From: Actinophytocola sp.
Lineage (GTDB): Bacteria > Actinomycetota > Actinomycetes > Mycobacteriales > Pseudonocardiaceae
Direction: 5' to 3'
Assembly: GCA_009377385.1 (NCBI GenBank)
Contig: WHUD01000007.1
Location: forward strand, 1 to 64,000
Length of the DNA: 64,000 nt
How positions within the stretch are numbered: position 1 is the stretch's first letter; each line of letters begins with the position of its first letter. A model generated the notes under the pieces. It had not been told where the DNA came from. It did no database searches and worked only from the letters and a program-made list of their open reading frames with translations. Below, one piece after another: positions 42,553 to 51,531 of this stretch. The position numbers and the translations under genes were made by a program.

Positions 42553-42727
42553 CCCGCACCTCCACGCAGCCCTTGCCAGCTTAGACGACCCCGCGCCGTC
42601 TGCGCTCGTCACATAGTCCGACGCCACAGGGGTGCTGCTCCATCCGTGCGTTGCTGGGCGGAAATGCCGGGCTAGCGCGGCAGTCGGCCGCAACATCGGT
42701 GGGGCAACCGAGCCTGTGGGGGAAGGT

Positions 42728-43399
42728 ATGGGACGTCCAGATCAGCCGCGTGACCCCCGGACCGGGCGTTGGGTGAAACGACCGGCGGCGGGCCTCGCCG
42801 CGGCGGCGCTCGCGGTCATGCTGGCGCACGGCCCGCTTGGCGTCACGGGAGGCGCCGTCGGGGGGCCCGCGGGGAGCGCGTCCGTCGAGTCGGCACTCGG
42901 CCAGGCGATGCGGAGCAAACTCGTGAAGAGCAAACGCTCAGCGAGGAGGGGGCATCAGGGCACCACCTGGAAACGCCTCGGCCTCAAGCGGAAGCAACGG
43001 CGAGTCGAGCGTGGACTGCCGTGCGCCGCGAACTCGTACGGCCAGGTACAGCGGTCCTTCCTGCGCACGCCCTGCCGTGCGCTGGACCGCATGTTGGTCC
43101 GGCTGGGCGATGGGAACGGCACGGAGATCGTCGTGTCCGTCGCCTGGGTCGAGATGCGAAGCACAGTTGCGGCACTGCGGCTGCGCGAGCTGGCCGACAC
43201 CCACGGCACGGGGAACGTGTCGCCGCTGCCTGGCGCGGTCGTTGGCTCCGAACCCATCCGATGGACCGGCCACAACTACGATTCGCGTCGCGCTCGGCGG
43301 ACCGTGGTCATCGCGGAGGTGGAGCCGCTGCGGGGATCGCCGACGCGGGAGTACATGGACGGTATCGCTGACGTCGCCGTCGCTTTCCCGCGGCCATGA
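42728..43399 (+). CDS. Secreted or membrane-anchored protein, unrecognised
   Basis: 223 residues from ATG 42728; GTG 42716 is an in-frame alternative. After a basic N-terminus (DPRTGRWVKRPAA) comes a signal-like hydrophobic stretch (AGLAAAALAVMLAHGPLGV). The mature part is basic with two Cys (LPCAANSYG and RTPCRALDR) that could form a disulfide, and a compact domain VVSVAWVEMRSTVAALRLRELAD. I do not recognise the family. It is likely extracytoplasmic. There is no evident operon partner. Confidence 0.6.
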   Translation: MGRPDQPRDPRTGRWVKRPAAGLAAAALAVMLAHGPLGVTGGAVGGPAGSASVESALGQAMRSKLVKSKRSARRGHQGTTWKRLGLKRKQRRVERGLPCAANSYGQVQRSFLRTPCRALDRMLVRLGDGNGTEIVVSVAWVEMRSTVAALRLRELADTHGTGNVSPLPGAVVGSEPIRWTGHNYDSRRARRTVVIAEVEPLRGSPTREYMDGIADVAVAFPRP

Positions 43400-43463
43400 C
43401 GTCCTGCGCGATGGTGTCATCGGCGCGAGGATGGTGCTAGCGCAGCCGACAAGGGGGAGCGAT

Positions 43464-44360
43464 GTGACTGACTACCGACGTCCCGTGCGGTTCGGGGTTT
43501 TTCCGACACCGGACGCCGACCGGGTGGACGGCATCCTGACGATCGCCTCGGTTGCCGACCAGGACGGGCTGGACCTCATCGGCATCCAGGACCACCCGTA
43601 TCAACGGCGGCATCTGGACGCCTGGGCGCTCATGGCGACGGTGCTGGCGCGCACCGAACGGGTGCGGGTGTTCCCGGACGTCGCCAGCCTCCCGCTGCGG
43701 GACCCCGCCGTCATGGCGAAGACCGCCGCAAGCCTGGATGTCCTCTCGGGCGGGCGGTTCGAGCTCGGTCTCGGCGCTGGTGCGTTCTGGGACGCCATCG
43801 CCGCCATGGGCGGGCCGCGACGCTCCGCGCGGGACGCGGCGGACGCGCTGGTCGAGGCGATCGAGGTCATCCGACTGATGTGGTCGGGGGAGCGGTCGGT
43901 GCGATTCGACGGCGTCCACCACCGGCTCGTCGGTGTCACGCCTGGCCCGTCGCCCGCGCATGACATCGGGCTGTGGCTAGGCGTGACCGGGCCTCGGATG
44001 CTCGGCGTGCTCGGCCGCAGCGCCGACGGCTGGATCCCGTCGTCCAGCTACGTGCCGCCGGAGACACTGGCCGAGAAACACGCGCGCATCGACGACGCGG
44101 CCGTGCAGGCCGGCCGGAACCCCGCCGACATCCAGCGGATCTACAACGTGTTCGGCTCGATCACCGACGGGTCACCGTCCGGGTTCCTGCACGGACCGGT
44201 GGACCAGTGGGTCGACGCGCTGACCGAGCTGGTGCTCGACGGCGGCATGGACACCTTCGTATTCGCCGCGCAGGACGACGACCTGGGGCAGATCCGCCGC
44301 TTCGCCCGTGAGGTCGCGCCCGCCGTCCGGGAGGCGGTCGCGCGCGAACGCGGTGAATGA
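43464..44360 (+). CDS. LLM-class flavin-dependent oxidoreductase (F420 or FMN)
   Basis: 298 residues. The start is GTG 43464 in ATGTGA: the ATG at 43462 is followed directly by a stop, so the GTG is used, with GGGGGAG four nt upstream. The bacterial luciferase-like TIM barrel is clear: GLDLIGIQDHPYQRRHLD, LDVLSGGRFELGLGAG (cofactor loop), and WLGVTGPRMLGVLGRSADGW. Actinobacterial relatives use F420 or FMN. Substrate unknown. It ends before a strong bidirectional terminator that isolates it from the alcohol dehydrogenase operon. Confidence 0.9.
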   Translation: MTDYRRPVRFGVFPTPDADRVDGILTIASVADQDGLDLIGIQDHPYQRRHLDAWALMATVLARTERVRVFPDVASLPLRDPAVMAKTAASLDVLSGGRFELGLGAGAFWDAIAAMGGPRRSARDAADALVEAIEVIRLMWSGERSVRFDGVHHRLVGVTPGPSPAHDIGLWLGVTGPRMLGVLGRSADGWIPSSSYVPPETLAEKHARIDDAAVQAGRNPADIQRIYNVFGSITDGSPSGFLHGPVDQWVDALTELVLDGGMDTFVFAAQDDDLGQIRRFAREVAPAVREAVARERGE

Positions 44361-44377
44361 CGTTGCGTCAGGCAGGG

Positions 44378-44430
44378 AGGAGCCGAACGGGGCGTTCGGC
44401 ACGCAATGTGCACCGAACGCCCCGTTCGGC
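44378..44430. terminator. Perfect 20-bp inverted repeat, strong terminator
   Basis: Left arm 44378-44397 (GAGCCGAACGGGGCGTTCGG) and right arm 44411-44430 (its exact reverse complement) with a 13-nt spacer. Each arm is itself near-palindromic (CCGAACG GGG CGTTCGG). It follows the flavin oxidoreductase stop by 18 nt and separates that gene from the alcohol oxidation cluster. Confidence 0.75.
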
Positions 44431-44464
44431 TCGCAGCGAAGGCGTCATACCGCACCCGCCTCGA

Positions 44465-44486
44465 TACCTATCCGATCGGACAGGTA
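44465..44486. promoter_or_regulatory. Candidate MnoR operator, upstream of the iron alcohol dehydrogenase
   Basis: TACCT at 44465-44469, the perfect palindrome TCCGATCGGA at 44471-44480 and AGGTA at 44482-44486, giving a 22-bp near-perfect inverted repeat. The half TACCTATCCG recurs exactly at 52923-52932 upstream of mno. TACCTAT also fits the NarL heptamer TACYYMT, and MnoR is a NarL-type regulator. The site is about 95 nt before the GTG start. Confidence 0.65.
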
Positions 44487-44578
44487 CGGCCATCGGAGTG
44501 AACGGTGTGCGGCCCATCACACAGGCATTAGCCTGGAGGGGTTCTGGCCGCGACACCGGACAACCGAGGAGTGTTCAC

Positions 44579-45886
44579 GTGTCTCACCTGACCCCGGCCA
44601 TCGACGCGATGCCGCCAGGCTCGCTCGCCTGGTCGCAGCCGGAGCGAAACGGCGCCGACCTGCTCAGCGACCCGGACACCGTGCCGGACGAGCTGAGCGG
44701 TCCCCGCACCGCGATGCCGGATTCGATCGAGTCCGCGTTCCAACTCGCCAAGTTCCACGCCCCCGAGATCGTGCTCGGTCCCGGCTCGCTCGCGGAACTC
44801 GGCCACGCGGCGCTGCGGGTCGGTGCAAGGAGGCCGTTCCTGGTCACCGACGGTGGCATTCAGGAGGCGGGCTGGGTGGCCGAGGCGGTCGGGCACCTCC
44901 AGCTGGCAGGCCTCCGCCCGGTCGTATGGTCGGACATCACCCCGAACCCCAAGGACCGCGAGGTGCAGGCCGCCTACGAGCAGTACGTCGCTAGCGCTGG
45001 CGACGTGATCATCGCGGTGGGCGGCGGGTCCTGCATCGACGCGGCGAAGGGCGTGGCGATCCTGTCAAGCAACGGCGGCACCATCCTCGGCTACGCGGGC
45101 GTGGACAAGGTGACCCAGCCGATCCCGCCGCTGGTCATGGCGCCATCGACGTCCGGGACCGGCGCGGACGTGTCGCAGTTCGCCGTCATCACCGACACCG
45201 CGCAGCGCACGAAGATCACCATCATCAGCCGGACACTTGTCCCTGAGATCTCGATCATCGACCCCCGGCTGCTGATCACGATGCCGGACGACCTCAACGC
45301 CGCCACCGGCCTCGACGCGCTCACCCACGCGATCGAGGCCTACGTCTCCCGCGCACACAACCGGCTCACCGACCACCACGCGCTGCACGCCGCGCACCTG
45401 ATCACCAAGCACCTGCAACGCACGCTGCTGCAGCCGACGAAGGCCGAGTCAAGGATCGCGATGGCGCAGGGTGCGCTCGAGGCGGGGATGGCGTTCACCA
45501 ACGCGATCCTGGGCGTCACCCACGCGATGAGCCACCAAGTCGGCGGCCTGCTCGACGCCCCGCACGGCGTGCTGAACGGCGTGCTGCTGCCGCACGCGAT
45601 CCGGTTCAACGCCGCGTTCGCCCCGGAACGCTACGTGCCGCTGGCCGCGGCGGTAGGCATCGACGTCCACGGCACGTCCGCCATAGAGGTCGCGGACCTG
45701 CTGGCCAGCTACGTGCGTCGCCTCGCAGACGCGGTGGGCGTGCCCAAGGGCCTCGCCGATCTCGGCGTCACCGAGGCGGACATTCCGACCCTGGCCCGCA
45801 CCACGCTCAACGACGCCTGCCTCGCCACCAACCCGAGGGACGCGAGCGCCGCCGACATCGAGTGGCTGCTACGGCAGGCGTTGTAA
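44579..45886 (+). CDS. Iron-containing alcohol dehydrogenase (group III)
   Basis: 435 residues from GTG 44579, with GAGGAG seven nt upstream. After a 50-residue extension the dehydrogenase begins SAFQLAKFHAPEIVLGPGSL. GGGSCIDAAKGVAIL binds NAD(P), and the metal-binding Asp and His residues lie in LNAATGLDALTHAIEAYVS, VTHAMSHQVGG and LDAPHGVLNGVLLPH. It is first of a three-gene + operon with MnoS and MnoR; its TAA touches the MnoS ATG. In mycobacteria the equivalent gene next to MnoSR is annotated as a 1,3-propanediol dehydrogenase; the alcohol or aldehyde used here is unknown. Confidence 0.92.
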   Translation: MSHLTPAIDAMPPGSLAWSQPERNGADLLSDPDTVPDELSGPRTAMPDSIESAFQLAKFHAPEIVLGPGSLAELGHAALRVGARRPFLVTDGGIQEAGWVAEAVGHLQLAGLRPVVWSDITPNPKDREVQAAYEQYVASAGDVIIAVGGGSCIDAAKGVAILSSNGGTILGYAGVDKVTQPIPPLVMAPSTSGTGADVSQFAVITDTAQRTKITIISRTLVPEISIIDPRLLITMPDDLNAATGLDALTHAIEAYVSRAHNRLTDHHALHAAHLITKHLQRTLLQPTKAESRIAMAQGALEAGMAFTNAILGVTHAMSHQVGGLLDAPHGVLNGVLLPHAIRFNAAFAPERYVPLAAAVGIDVHGTSAIEVADLLASYVRRLADAVGVPKGLADLGVTEADIPTLARTTLNDACLATNPRDASAADIEWLLRQAL

Positions 45887-47275
45887 ATGGACAATGCGAC
45901 GGACCGCGACGTCAGCGATGCCTACCTGGGCGCCCTCACCGGCGTCCGGTCGGGGAAACGATCGTTCTACCCGGAGTACGTCCGGTCGGCTGAACGGCTG
46001 GAGAACGCCGTCCGCGCGCTGGACCGCATCTCCCGCGCGCTCGTCGTCACCGGCGAGGGTCCCCGCGCGCTGGTCGAGGCGGTCGTCGCGACAGCGACCG
46101 AGCACCTGCAGGCCGACTGGCTGCTCGTCGCTGTCGCCGACGGCGCGCTGCAGGCGGCCCGGCCAAGGTTCCTGTTCTCCGCAGGCGACGACCTGATCGA
46201 CGACGAGCACCGGCTGCCGCACAGCGCGCTGGAGCAGCTGCGGGTGCTGCGTTGTCGGCCGTGGGAGGCCGAGCACGAGGACGTCAGCGCGGACTACCAG
46301 CACACCGGCATCGTGCGTGTCGGGATGACGCTGGACGGCGAGCCGGTCGGTGGAATCGCCGCGCGGCCTGGTCCCGCCGTCACGGTCGCGGACACCGACC
46401 TGGCGCTGCTGCGGGTGCTGGCCAACCACGCGGCGGTCGCGCTGCACAACTCGTTTCTGCTGCACGCGACGACGCGGCTGCGGGGCAGGACGGAGCAGTT
46501 GTCGGAGACGGCGGAGCAGCGTGCCCGTGACCTCGCCGCGCGCAACGCCGAGCTGGCCGAGACGCAGCAGCGGCTCATCGCGGCGATGCAGCGGCAGGCG
46601 CTGGACGACGAGCGGCACCGGATCGCGCGGGAACTGCATGACAGCGTCACACAGGACGTCCTCTCGGCGGGCATGACGATCGAGCTATGCCGCGCGGAGC
46701 TGGCCGATGCCCCGGACGATCTTGAGCCGACGATCGAGCGGCTCAGCGCCGCGAAGGATCTCACCCGACACGCGGTTGAGCGGTTGCGGGCGGCGATCTA
46801 CGCGCTGCACAACACCGCGGAGGAGTCGTCGGGCTCGCTGCCTGTGCTGCTGGAGCGGCTGTCCACAGTACACCTGCCGAGCGACCTGAAGGTACAAGTC
46901 ACGGTCACCGGCGAGCCGGTCGCGCTGCCGGGGGAGGCGGAGCACTCGCTGCTGCGGCTGACCGGGGAGGCGCTGTTCAACATCGTGATGCACACCAACG
47001 CGACGCAGGCGCAGGTGCGGCTGCGCTACCTGGCGCGCACGATCGTGCTCACGATCTCCGATGACGGCGACGGCGACCCGGCGCATCTGCGCAAAATGCT
47101 GCGACTGGCCTCGGCCGCCGATCTCGCCGGGGAACACAGGGGCCTGGCGAACATGGCGGCGCGCACCGCGGATCTCGACGGGACGATGTCGATCCGCAAG
47201 TCACGCCACGGCGGCATCATGCTGCGATTCGAGATACCCGCACCAGAGCGGAACGACAGGAGGGCGGCGGGATGA
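45887..47275 (+). CDS. mnoS: MnoS/MadS-type sensor histidine kinase with GAF domain
   Basis: 462 residues. A GAF sensor (about 60-190) is followed by a short coiled coil and a HisKA_3 domain; the phosphorylated His is about residue 251 in RIARELHDSVTQD. The HATPase_c domain holds LRLTGEALFNIVMHTNAT and ISDDGDGD. No membrane helix is present, so it is a soluble sensor. Its TGA overlaps the ATG of the response regulator. MnoS/MnoR (also named MadS/MadR) controls methanol or alcohol oxidation with mycofactocin-dependent dehydrogenases in mycobacteria, and the genes around it match that setting. The ligand is presumably an aldehyde or alcohol. Confidence 0.85.
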   Translation: MDNATDRDVSDAYLGALTGVRSGKRSFYPEYVRSAERLENAVRALDRISRALVVTGEGPRALVEAVVATATEHLQADWLLVAVADGALQAARPRFLFSAGDDLIDDEHRLPHSALEQLRVLRCRPWEAEHEDVSADYQHTGIVRVGMTLDGEPVGGIAARPGPAVTVADTDLALLRVLANHAAVALHNSFLLHATTRLRGRTEQLSETAEQRARDLAARNAELAETQQRLIAAMQRQALDDERHRIARELHDSVTQDVLSAGMTIELCRAELADAPDDLEPTIERLSAAKDLTRHAVERLRAAIYALHNTAEESSGSLPVLLERLSTVHLPSDLKVQVTVTGEPVALPGEAEHSLLRLTGEALFNIVMHTNATQAQVRLRYLARTIVLTISDDGDGDPAHLRKMLRLASAADLAGEHRGLANMAARTADLDGTMSIRKSRHGGIMLRFEIPAPERNDRRAAG

Positions 47276-47946
47276 ACGTACGGGAGCGGTCGGTCATGGT
47301 GCGGTCACGCGGACGGGAACTGACGATCGTGCTCGTGGACGACCACGCCATCGTCCGGCAGGGGCTGCGCTCGATCCTGGAGCGCGAGGACGACATGTGC
47401 GTGGTGGGGGAGGCGACCACCGCCGCCGAGGCCAGGACGGTGATCGACCGGCTCCGGCCGGACTTCGTGCTGCTCGACCTCAAGCTGTCCACTGGGTCCG
47501 ACACCGAGGGGCTGGAGGTGTGCTCCGAGCTCACCGAGCGGTATCCGGACATCGGGGTGCTGGTGCTGACGACGTTCCTCGACGACGCGCTAGTGCTCGA
47601 GGCGATCCACCGGGGCGCCAAGGGCTACGTGATCAAGGACGTCGACACAAGCGGCCTGGTGTCGTCGATCCGGGCGGTGGCGCGCAACGAGAGCGCGTTC
47701 GACTCCCGATCGGCCTCGGTGATGGTGCGTTCGATCCGCACCGCCCCTGACGAGCCAACGCTGACCGAACGGGAGCAGGGCGTGCTGGAGCTGCTCGCGC
47801 ACGGGCTGAGCAACCGCGACATCGGCCGCAGGCTGTTCATCTCCGAGACCACGGTCAAGTTCCACGTCCGCAACATCATGCGGAAGCTATCCGCGTCCAG
47901 CAGGGCCGAGGCGGTCTACGAGGCCAGCAAGATGGGTTTGATCTGA
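47272..47946 (+). CDS. mnoR: MnoR/MadR-type response regulator (NarL/LuxR family)
   Basis: 224 residues. The receiver domain has VDDHAIVRQG, the phosphorylated Asp at about residue 69 in FVLLDLKLS, and KGYVIKD near the end. A LuxR-type helix-turn-helix (TEREQGVLELLAHGLSNRDI then FISETTVKFHVRNIMRKL) follows. The start ATG overlaps the MnoS stop by four nt. It should bind TACCTATCCG-containing sites at 44465 and 52923. It is convergent with the mftM-like gene, whose stop is two nt away. Confidence 0.88.
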   Translation: MNVRERSVMVRSRGRELTIVLVDDHAIVRQGLRSILEREDDMCVVGEATTAAEARTVIDRLRPDFVLLDLKLSTGSDTEGLEVCSELTERYPDIGVLVLTTFLDDALVLEAIHRGAKGYVIKDVDTSGLVSSIRAVARNESAFDSRSASVMVRSIRTAPDEPTLTEREQGVLELLAHGLSNRDIGRRLFISETTVKFHVRNIMRKLSASSRAEAVYEASKMGLI

Positions 47947-47947
47947 G

Positions 47948-48832
47948 CTACGCCATGTCGATCACGAGCCAGCCGCCGTGGTGCTCGGTCACCGTGAACG
48001 GCCGCCCGGTCCACCGTCCGATCTCCGTCAGCGTTGCGACGTCGAAGGTGCGGATGTGGCCGTAAGTCGGATCGGGGACGTCCTCGAACGGCACGGCGAT
48101 GACCACCCAGTTCGCGGCAAGCCGGACCGCCTCGGTGACGACCCTGGTGCCGTCCGCCTGGTCGAGGTGCTCAAGCAGATGCAGCACCGTGACGGTGTCG
48201 ACCGATCGATTGGGCAGCGGGACGCTGGTGGCGTCGCAGGGAAGCGTCTCGATCGGCACGTCGAGGGTATCGGCGATCGCCGCAAGCAGGCGCATGCTCC
48301 CTGGCACGACGTCCGATGCGATCACCGAGGTGTCGCCGCGATCGGCGAGGAGCAGCGGGAAGAAGCCGAAGCAGGACGCGAGATCGAGCACCCTGCCCGG
48401 CGGGGTGAGCTGGAGCGCGCGGTCGTACACCGGAATCATGTCCGCGATGACCGAACCCGGCGCTCCGCCGTCCGCTGTGGCGTGTCGGATCTTGGCCAGT
48501 GTGTTGGCGTAGAAGGTGTGCCACGCCCGCAGCGGATCGCTCATCGCCGACCGGACGACGCCGGTCAGCACTCGTTCGAAGACGTCGTTGCCGGTCAGCC
48601 AGCCGGGGCGGAACAGCTCGTCGTCCAGCAGTCCGGCCAGGTCGTTGTCGAGCTCCTCCGGCCGCAGCCAATGGCGCAGCTCGATCCGTCTGTCCTGCCT
48701 GCGGAGCTGGAAGTGCGCCGTCGTGGTGATGGCCTTCCCCGAGCCGGGTTGCCCTTGGGGAACGCCGCAGACAACGCGCACCCGGTCGTCGCCATCTCGG
48801 AGTGACAACGGATCGAGCATCGCGCCGCTCAT
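47948..48832 (-). CDS. mftM: MftM-like SAM-dependent methyltransferase (mycofactocin)
   Basis: 294 residues from ATG 48830-48832, overlapping the VWA stop by ATGA. The second half is a class I methyltransferase: RVLDLASCFGFFPLLLADRG (SAM motif I), then IASDVVPGSMRLL and VDTVTVLHLLEHLDQ. The N-terminal 120 residues are a separate region (LRPEELDNDLAGLLDDELF). In Mycolicibacterium smegmatis the mycofactocin glycan methyltransferase MftM is encoded near mno and mnoSR, and both the size and the position match. It would methylate the oligoglucoside chain of the cofactor used by Mno. Assignment is by context and motif, not by search. Confidence 0.78.
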   Translation of the reverse strand: MSGAMLDPLSLRDGDDRVRVVCGVPQGQPGSGKAITTTAHFQLRRQDRRIELRHWLRPEELDNDLAGLLDDELFRPGWLTGNDVFERVLTGVVRSAMSDPLRAWHTFYANTLAKIRHATADGGAPGSVIADMIPVYDRALQLTPPGRVLDLASCFGFFPLLLADRGDTSVIASDVVPGSMRLLAAIADTLDVPIETLPCDATSVPLPNRSVDTVTVLHLLEHLDQADGTRVVTEAVRLAANWVVIAVPFEDVPDPTYGHIRTFDVATLTEIGRWTGRPFTVTEHHGGWLVIDMA

Positions 48833-50352
48833 CGGCCCACGACCGCCGTGGTCAGCTCGCGCGCGGTGCGCTCGAGCCCGGACAGGTCGCGCACCACCCG
48901 CACCCGGTCGCAGTACTCGGCGTAGCCCGGCAGGTCGCAGCCGCCGAGGCCCCACGAGTAGCGCGGTTCCGGGGTGAGCCAGATGGTCTCCCGCGCCCGC
49001 CGGGTCAGCTCCGCGAACCCGGCGAGGTTCGGGTCGTTGCCGTTGCCCCTGCCGTCGCCGAGCACGAGCAGCGTGGTGCGCCGGGTGACCGCCGAGGCGT
49101 ACTCGCCGAGGAACTCGCTGATCACGGTGCCGTAGTCGGAGTTCGCGTCGACGTCGAGCACGTCGCCGCCGAAGATCAGCCCGAGGGCGCGTTCGGCAGG
49201 ATGGTCCGCGAACAGCTCCGTCGTCTCGGCGATGTCCGCCACGAACGCGAACGACCGCACCTGCGCGAACAGATCTTGCAGGCCGTGCACCAGGTGCAGG
49301 GTGAACCGCGCCGTCGCCCGGACCGACAGGCTGACGTCGGCCAGCACAACCAGCCGGGGCTTGTCCTCGGCACGCCGCACCGTCACCGGCGCGAACGGCA
49401 CGCCGTCGTAGCGCATGTTGCGGCGCATCGTCTTGCCGGGATCGACCCTGCCGACCGGCGACACCCGCCTGCGGTGGGTGAGCGCGCCCCGCAGCGTGCG
49501 CGCCAGCCTGCGCAGCGACTCCTCGAGATCGGCACGCTCCCGCTCGGCCACACTATCCACTGTGGCCACCCGCTGCTCCCGTGACTCGACCGCGCGGGTC
49601 TCAAGCGAGAGCAACGACTCCAGGTGCCGCTTGAGCGCCTGCGGCAGGTTCGCCAGCACCCCCGCCATGCGGGTGCGCAGCGCGGCGGCGTCCGACTCGT
49701 CCCCGGTCTGGTCCTCCTGGTCGTTGAGCCAGCCGAGCAGTGCCTCGGTCTCGGCGATGGTCAGCTCGGCGTCCACTGTGGTGCCGCTGTCACCGGCGAG
49801 CCTGCCTGGCGTGCCCGCGCCGTGCAGCCGTTCGGTGTCGAGCTGCACCCGGTAGCCCTCGCTGCCCGCGACGACGTCGTTGTCCTTGGAGAACACGATC
49901 TCGTCCGTCAGCGAGGCGATGTCGATCTTGTTCGCCTCCTGGTGCAGGTTGTAGCGCTGCGCCAGGTCATCCTGGTCGAAGTACTCCCTGATGCTGGACG
50001 GCTTGCCGTGCTCGTGACCCTGCTGCGGCGTCTGGCTCGGCTCGTCGGACAGCGTGAACGACTCGAGCTCGCCGGTGTCGGTCAGGTCGTCGTGCTCGTG
50101 GCTGTGGCCATGCCCTCCGGCCTCGCCACCGACCTTCACCAGCGCGAAGAAGGCGTCGAAGACCTCGTCGAACGCCGGCTCGTCGCGCCGGTCCTTGACC
50201 AGCGCGACCCGCAGCGCCGCCCGCAGCCGCTCCTTGTCGGCGAGCACGCCCGGCTGCGCGGCGCAGCGGAGCGCGTCGAGCACCTCGGGAACCGAGACGC
50301 GCACCCCGTAGAGCCGCAGCAGCCGGACGAACCGGTGGATCGTGGCTTCCAC
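48829..50352 (-). CDS. VWA-domain protein (CoxE-like) with His-rich patch
   Basis: 507 residues from GTG 50350-50352, with GGAG six nt upstream, nine nt after the MoxR stop. The N-terminal region contains GGHGHSHEHDD near residue 80, a small His-rich patch. The C-terminal half is a CoxE-type von Willebrand A domain with MIDAS: VVLADVSLSVRATA, DVDANSDYGTVISEF and LVLGDGRGNGNDPN. With the MoxR-like ATPase it forms a MoxR/VWA pair, a chaperone type used to insert metals or cofactors or to remodel target enzymes. It precedes the mftM-like gene in the same operon. The target is probably the methanol dehydrogenase. Confidence 0.87.
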   Translation of the reverse strand: MEATIHRFVRLLRLYGVRVSVPEVLDALRCAAQPGVLADKERLRAALRVALVKDRRDEPAFDEVFDAFFALVKVGGEAGGHGHSHEHDDLTDTGELESFTLSDEPSQTPQQGHEHGKPSSIREYFDQDDLAQRYNLHQEANKIDIASLTDEIVFSKDNDVVAGSEGYRVQLDTERLHGAGTPGRLAGDSGTTVDAELTIAETEALLGWLNDQEDQTGDESDAAALRTRMAGVLANLPQALKRHLESLLSLETRAVESREQRVATVDSVAERERADLEESLRRLARTLRGALTHRRRVSPVGRVDPGKTMRRNMRYDGVPFAPVTVRRAEDKPRLVVLADVSLSVRATARFTLHLVHGLQDLFAQVRSFAFVADIAETTELFADHPAERALGLIFGGDVLDVDANSDYGTVISEFLGEYASAVTRRTTLLVLGDGRGNGNDPNLAGFAELTRRARETIWLTPEPRYSWGLGGCDLPGYAEYCDRVRVVRDLSGLERTARELTTAVVGR

Positions 50353-50361
50353 CGCCAGCTC

Positions 50362-51531
50362 CTACAGCGCCCTGCGGCGGGCGAACGACCGGCTGCCCTG
50401 CCCGGAGTTCACCGGCATCCGTTGCTGCTTGCCCGACGAGTTGCCGTAGTAACCCTCGTCGAACCGGCCGGGCTCGTCCTTGGCCGCCCGCACCGCAGCG
50501 CCATCGGGCTCCTCGTGATGGTGATACCCGTGGTGATGGTGGTGGCCGTGGTGGTGATGCCCGTGGCTCAGCGACGCCGGCACCTCGGCGTTCGGGTCGA
50601 CCAGGCGCGGCAACGCGTCCAGTGCCTTGTCGACGTCCTTGTCGTACTTGACCACCACCGACACGGTGTCCGCCAGCAGCTGCGCCGAGAGTTCCTCCGA
50701 GCCGAGCACCGCGAGCGTGCGCGCCCAGTCGATCGTCTCCGAGATGCTGGGTGCCTTGCGCAGCTCCAGCTCGCGGAGCCCGCGCACGATGTGCACCAGC
50801 TGTTCGGCCAGCGCGTCGGGGAGTCCGGTCCGCTTGCTGCGCACGATCTCCAGCTCCCGATCCGCCGCCGGATAGTCCAGGAACAGGTGCAGGCACCGCC
50901 GTTTCAGCGCCGCAGCGAGGTCGCGGGTGTTGTTCGACGTCAGGACGACGTAGGGCCGTTGGTCTGCCGTGAACGTGCCGACCTCCGGGATCGAGATCTG
51001 GTACTCGCCCAGCATTTCCAGCAGCACGGCTTCCAGGGCCTCGTCGGCCCGGTCCACCTCGTCGACCAGCAGCACGGCTGGCTGTTCCGAGCGCACCGCC
51101 TCCAGCAGCGGCCGGGGCGCGAGGAACCGCTCGGAGAAGAACACGCTCTCCTGCGCGCCGATGCGTGTCACGGCGTCGTGCAGCGTGGCCGCGTCGGCGA
51201 CCACCTCGCCGATCTTGTCCCGCAGCATCTGGGTGTAGAGCAGCTGCTTGCCGTAGTCCCACTCGTACAACGCCTTGGTCTCGTCCTGGCCCTCGTAGCA
51301 CTGCAACCGGATCAGCCTGCGCCCGGTGGCCGCCGCGAGCACCTTGGCGAGCTCGGTCTTGCCGACCCCGGCCGGGCCCTCGATCAGGACCGGCTTGTCC
51401 AGCCTCGTCTGCAGGAAGACCGTGGTGGCCAGCCGGGAGTCGGTGATGTAGCCCTGCTCGGCCAGCGCGGCGCCGACGTCGTCGACCGAGTCGAACGGGC
51501 CCTCAGCTGAGCAGGTCATCCAGCTCGCCAT
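50362..51531 (-). CDS. MoxR-family AAA+ ATPase with histidine-rich tail
   Basis: 389 residues. Walker A is EGPAGVGKTE (51-60), Walker B AVLLVDEVDRAD, and SNNTRDLAAALKRRCL carries the sensor and arginine finger of MoxR AAA+ proteins. Near residues 322-341 is SHGHHHHGHHHHHGYHHHEE, 13 histidines in 20 residues, followed by a tail ending RSFARRRAL. Such tracts bind Ni, Zn or Fe in metallochaperones. The ATG 51529-51531 lies inside the end of the mno gene; ATG 51517-51519 is an alternative start. With the VWA gene it probably loads or activates the dehydrogenase; the metal role is inference. Confidence 0.9.
   Translation of the reverse strand: MASWMTCSAEGPFDSVDDVGAALAEQGYITDSRLATTVFLQTRLDKPVLIEGPAGVGKTELAKVLAAATGRRLIRLQCYEGQDETKALYEWDYGKQLLYTQMLRDKIGEVVADAATLHDAVTRIGAQESVFFSERFLAPRPLLEAVRSEQPAVLLVDEVDRADEALEAVLLEMLGEYQISIPEVGTFTADQRPYVVLTSNNTRDLAAALKRRCLHLFLDYPAADRELEIVRSKRTGLPDALAEQLVHIVRGLRELELRKAPSISETIDWARTLAVLGSEELSAQLLADTVSVVVKYDKDVDKALDALPRLVDPNAEVPASLSHGHHHHGHHHHHGYHHHEEPDGAAVRAAKDEPGRFDEGYYGNSSGKQQRMPVNSGQGSRSFARRRAL

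Noticed and set aside
50509-50568. The His tract of the MoxR protein as a frameshift artefact or simple-sequence noise.
   Set aside because: The frame stays open for 48 further residues that end at a stop nine nt before the VWA start, and the codons mix CAC and CAT, so it reads as a real segment.
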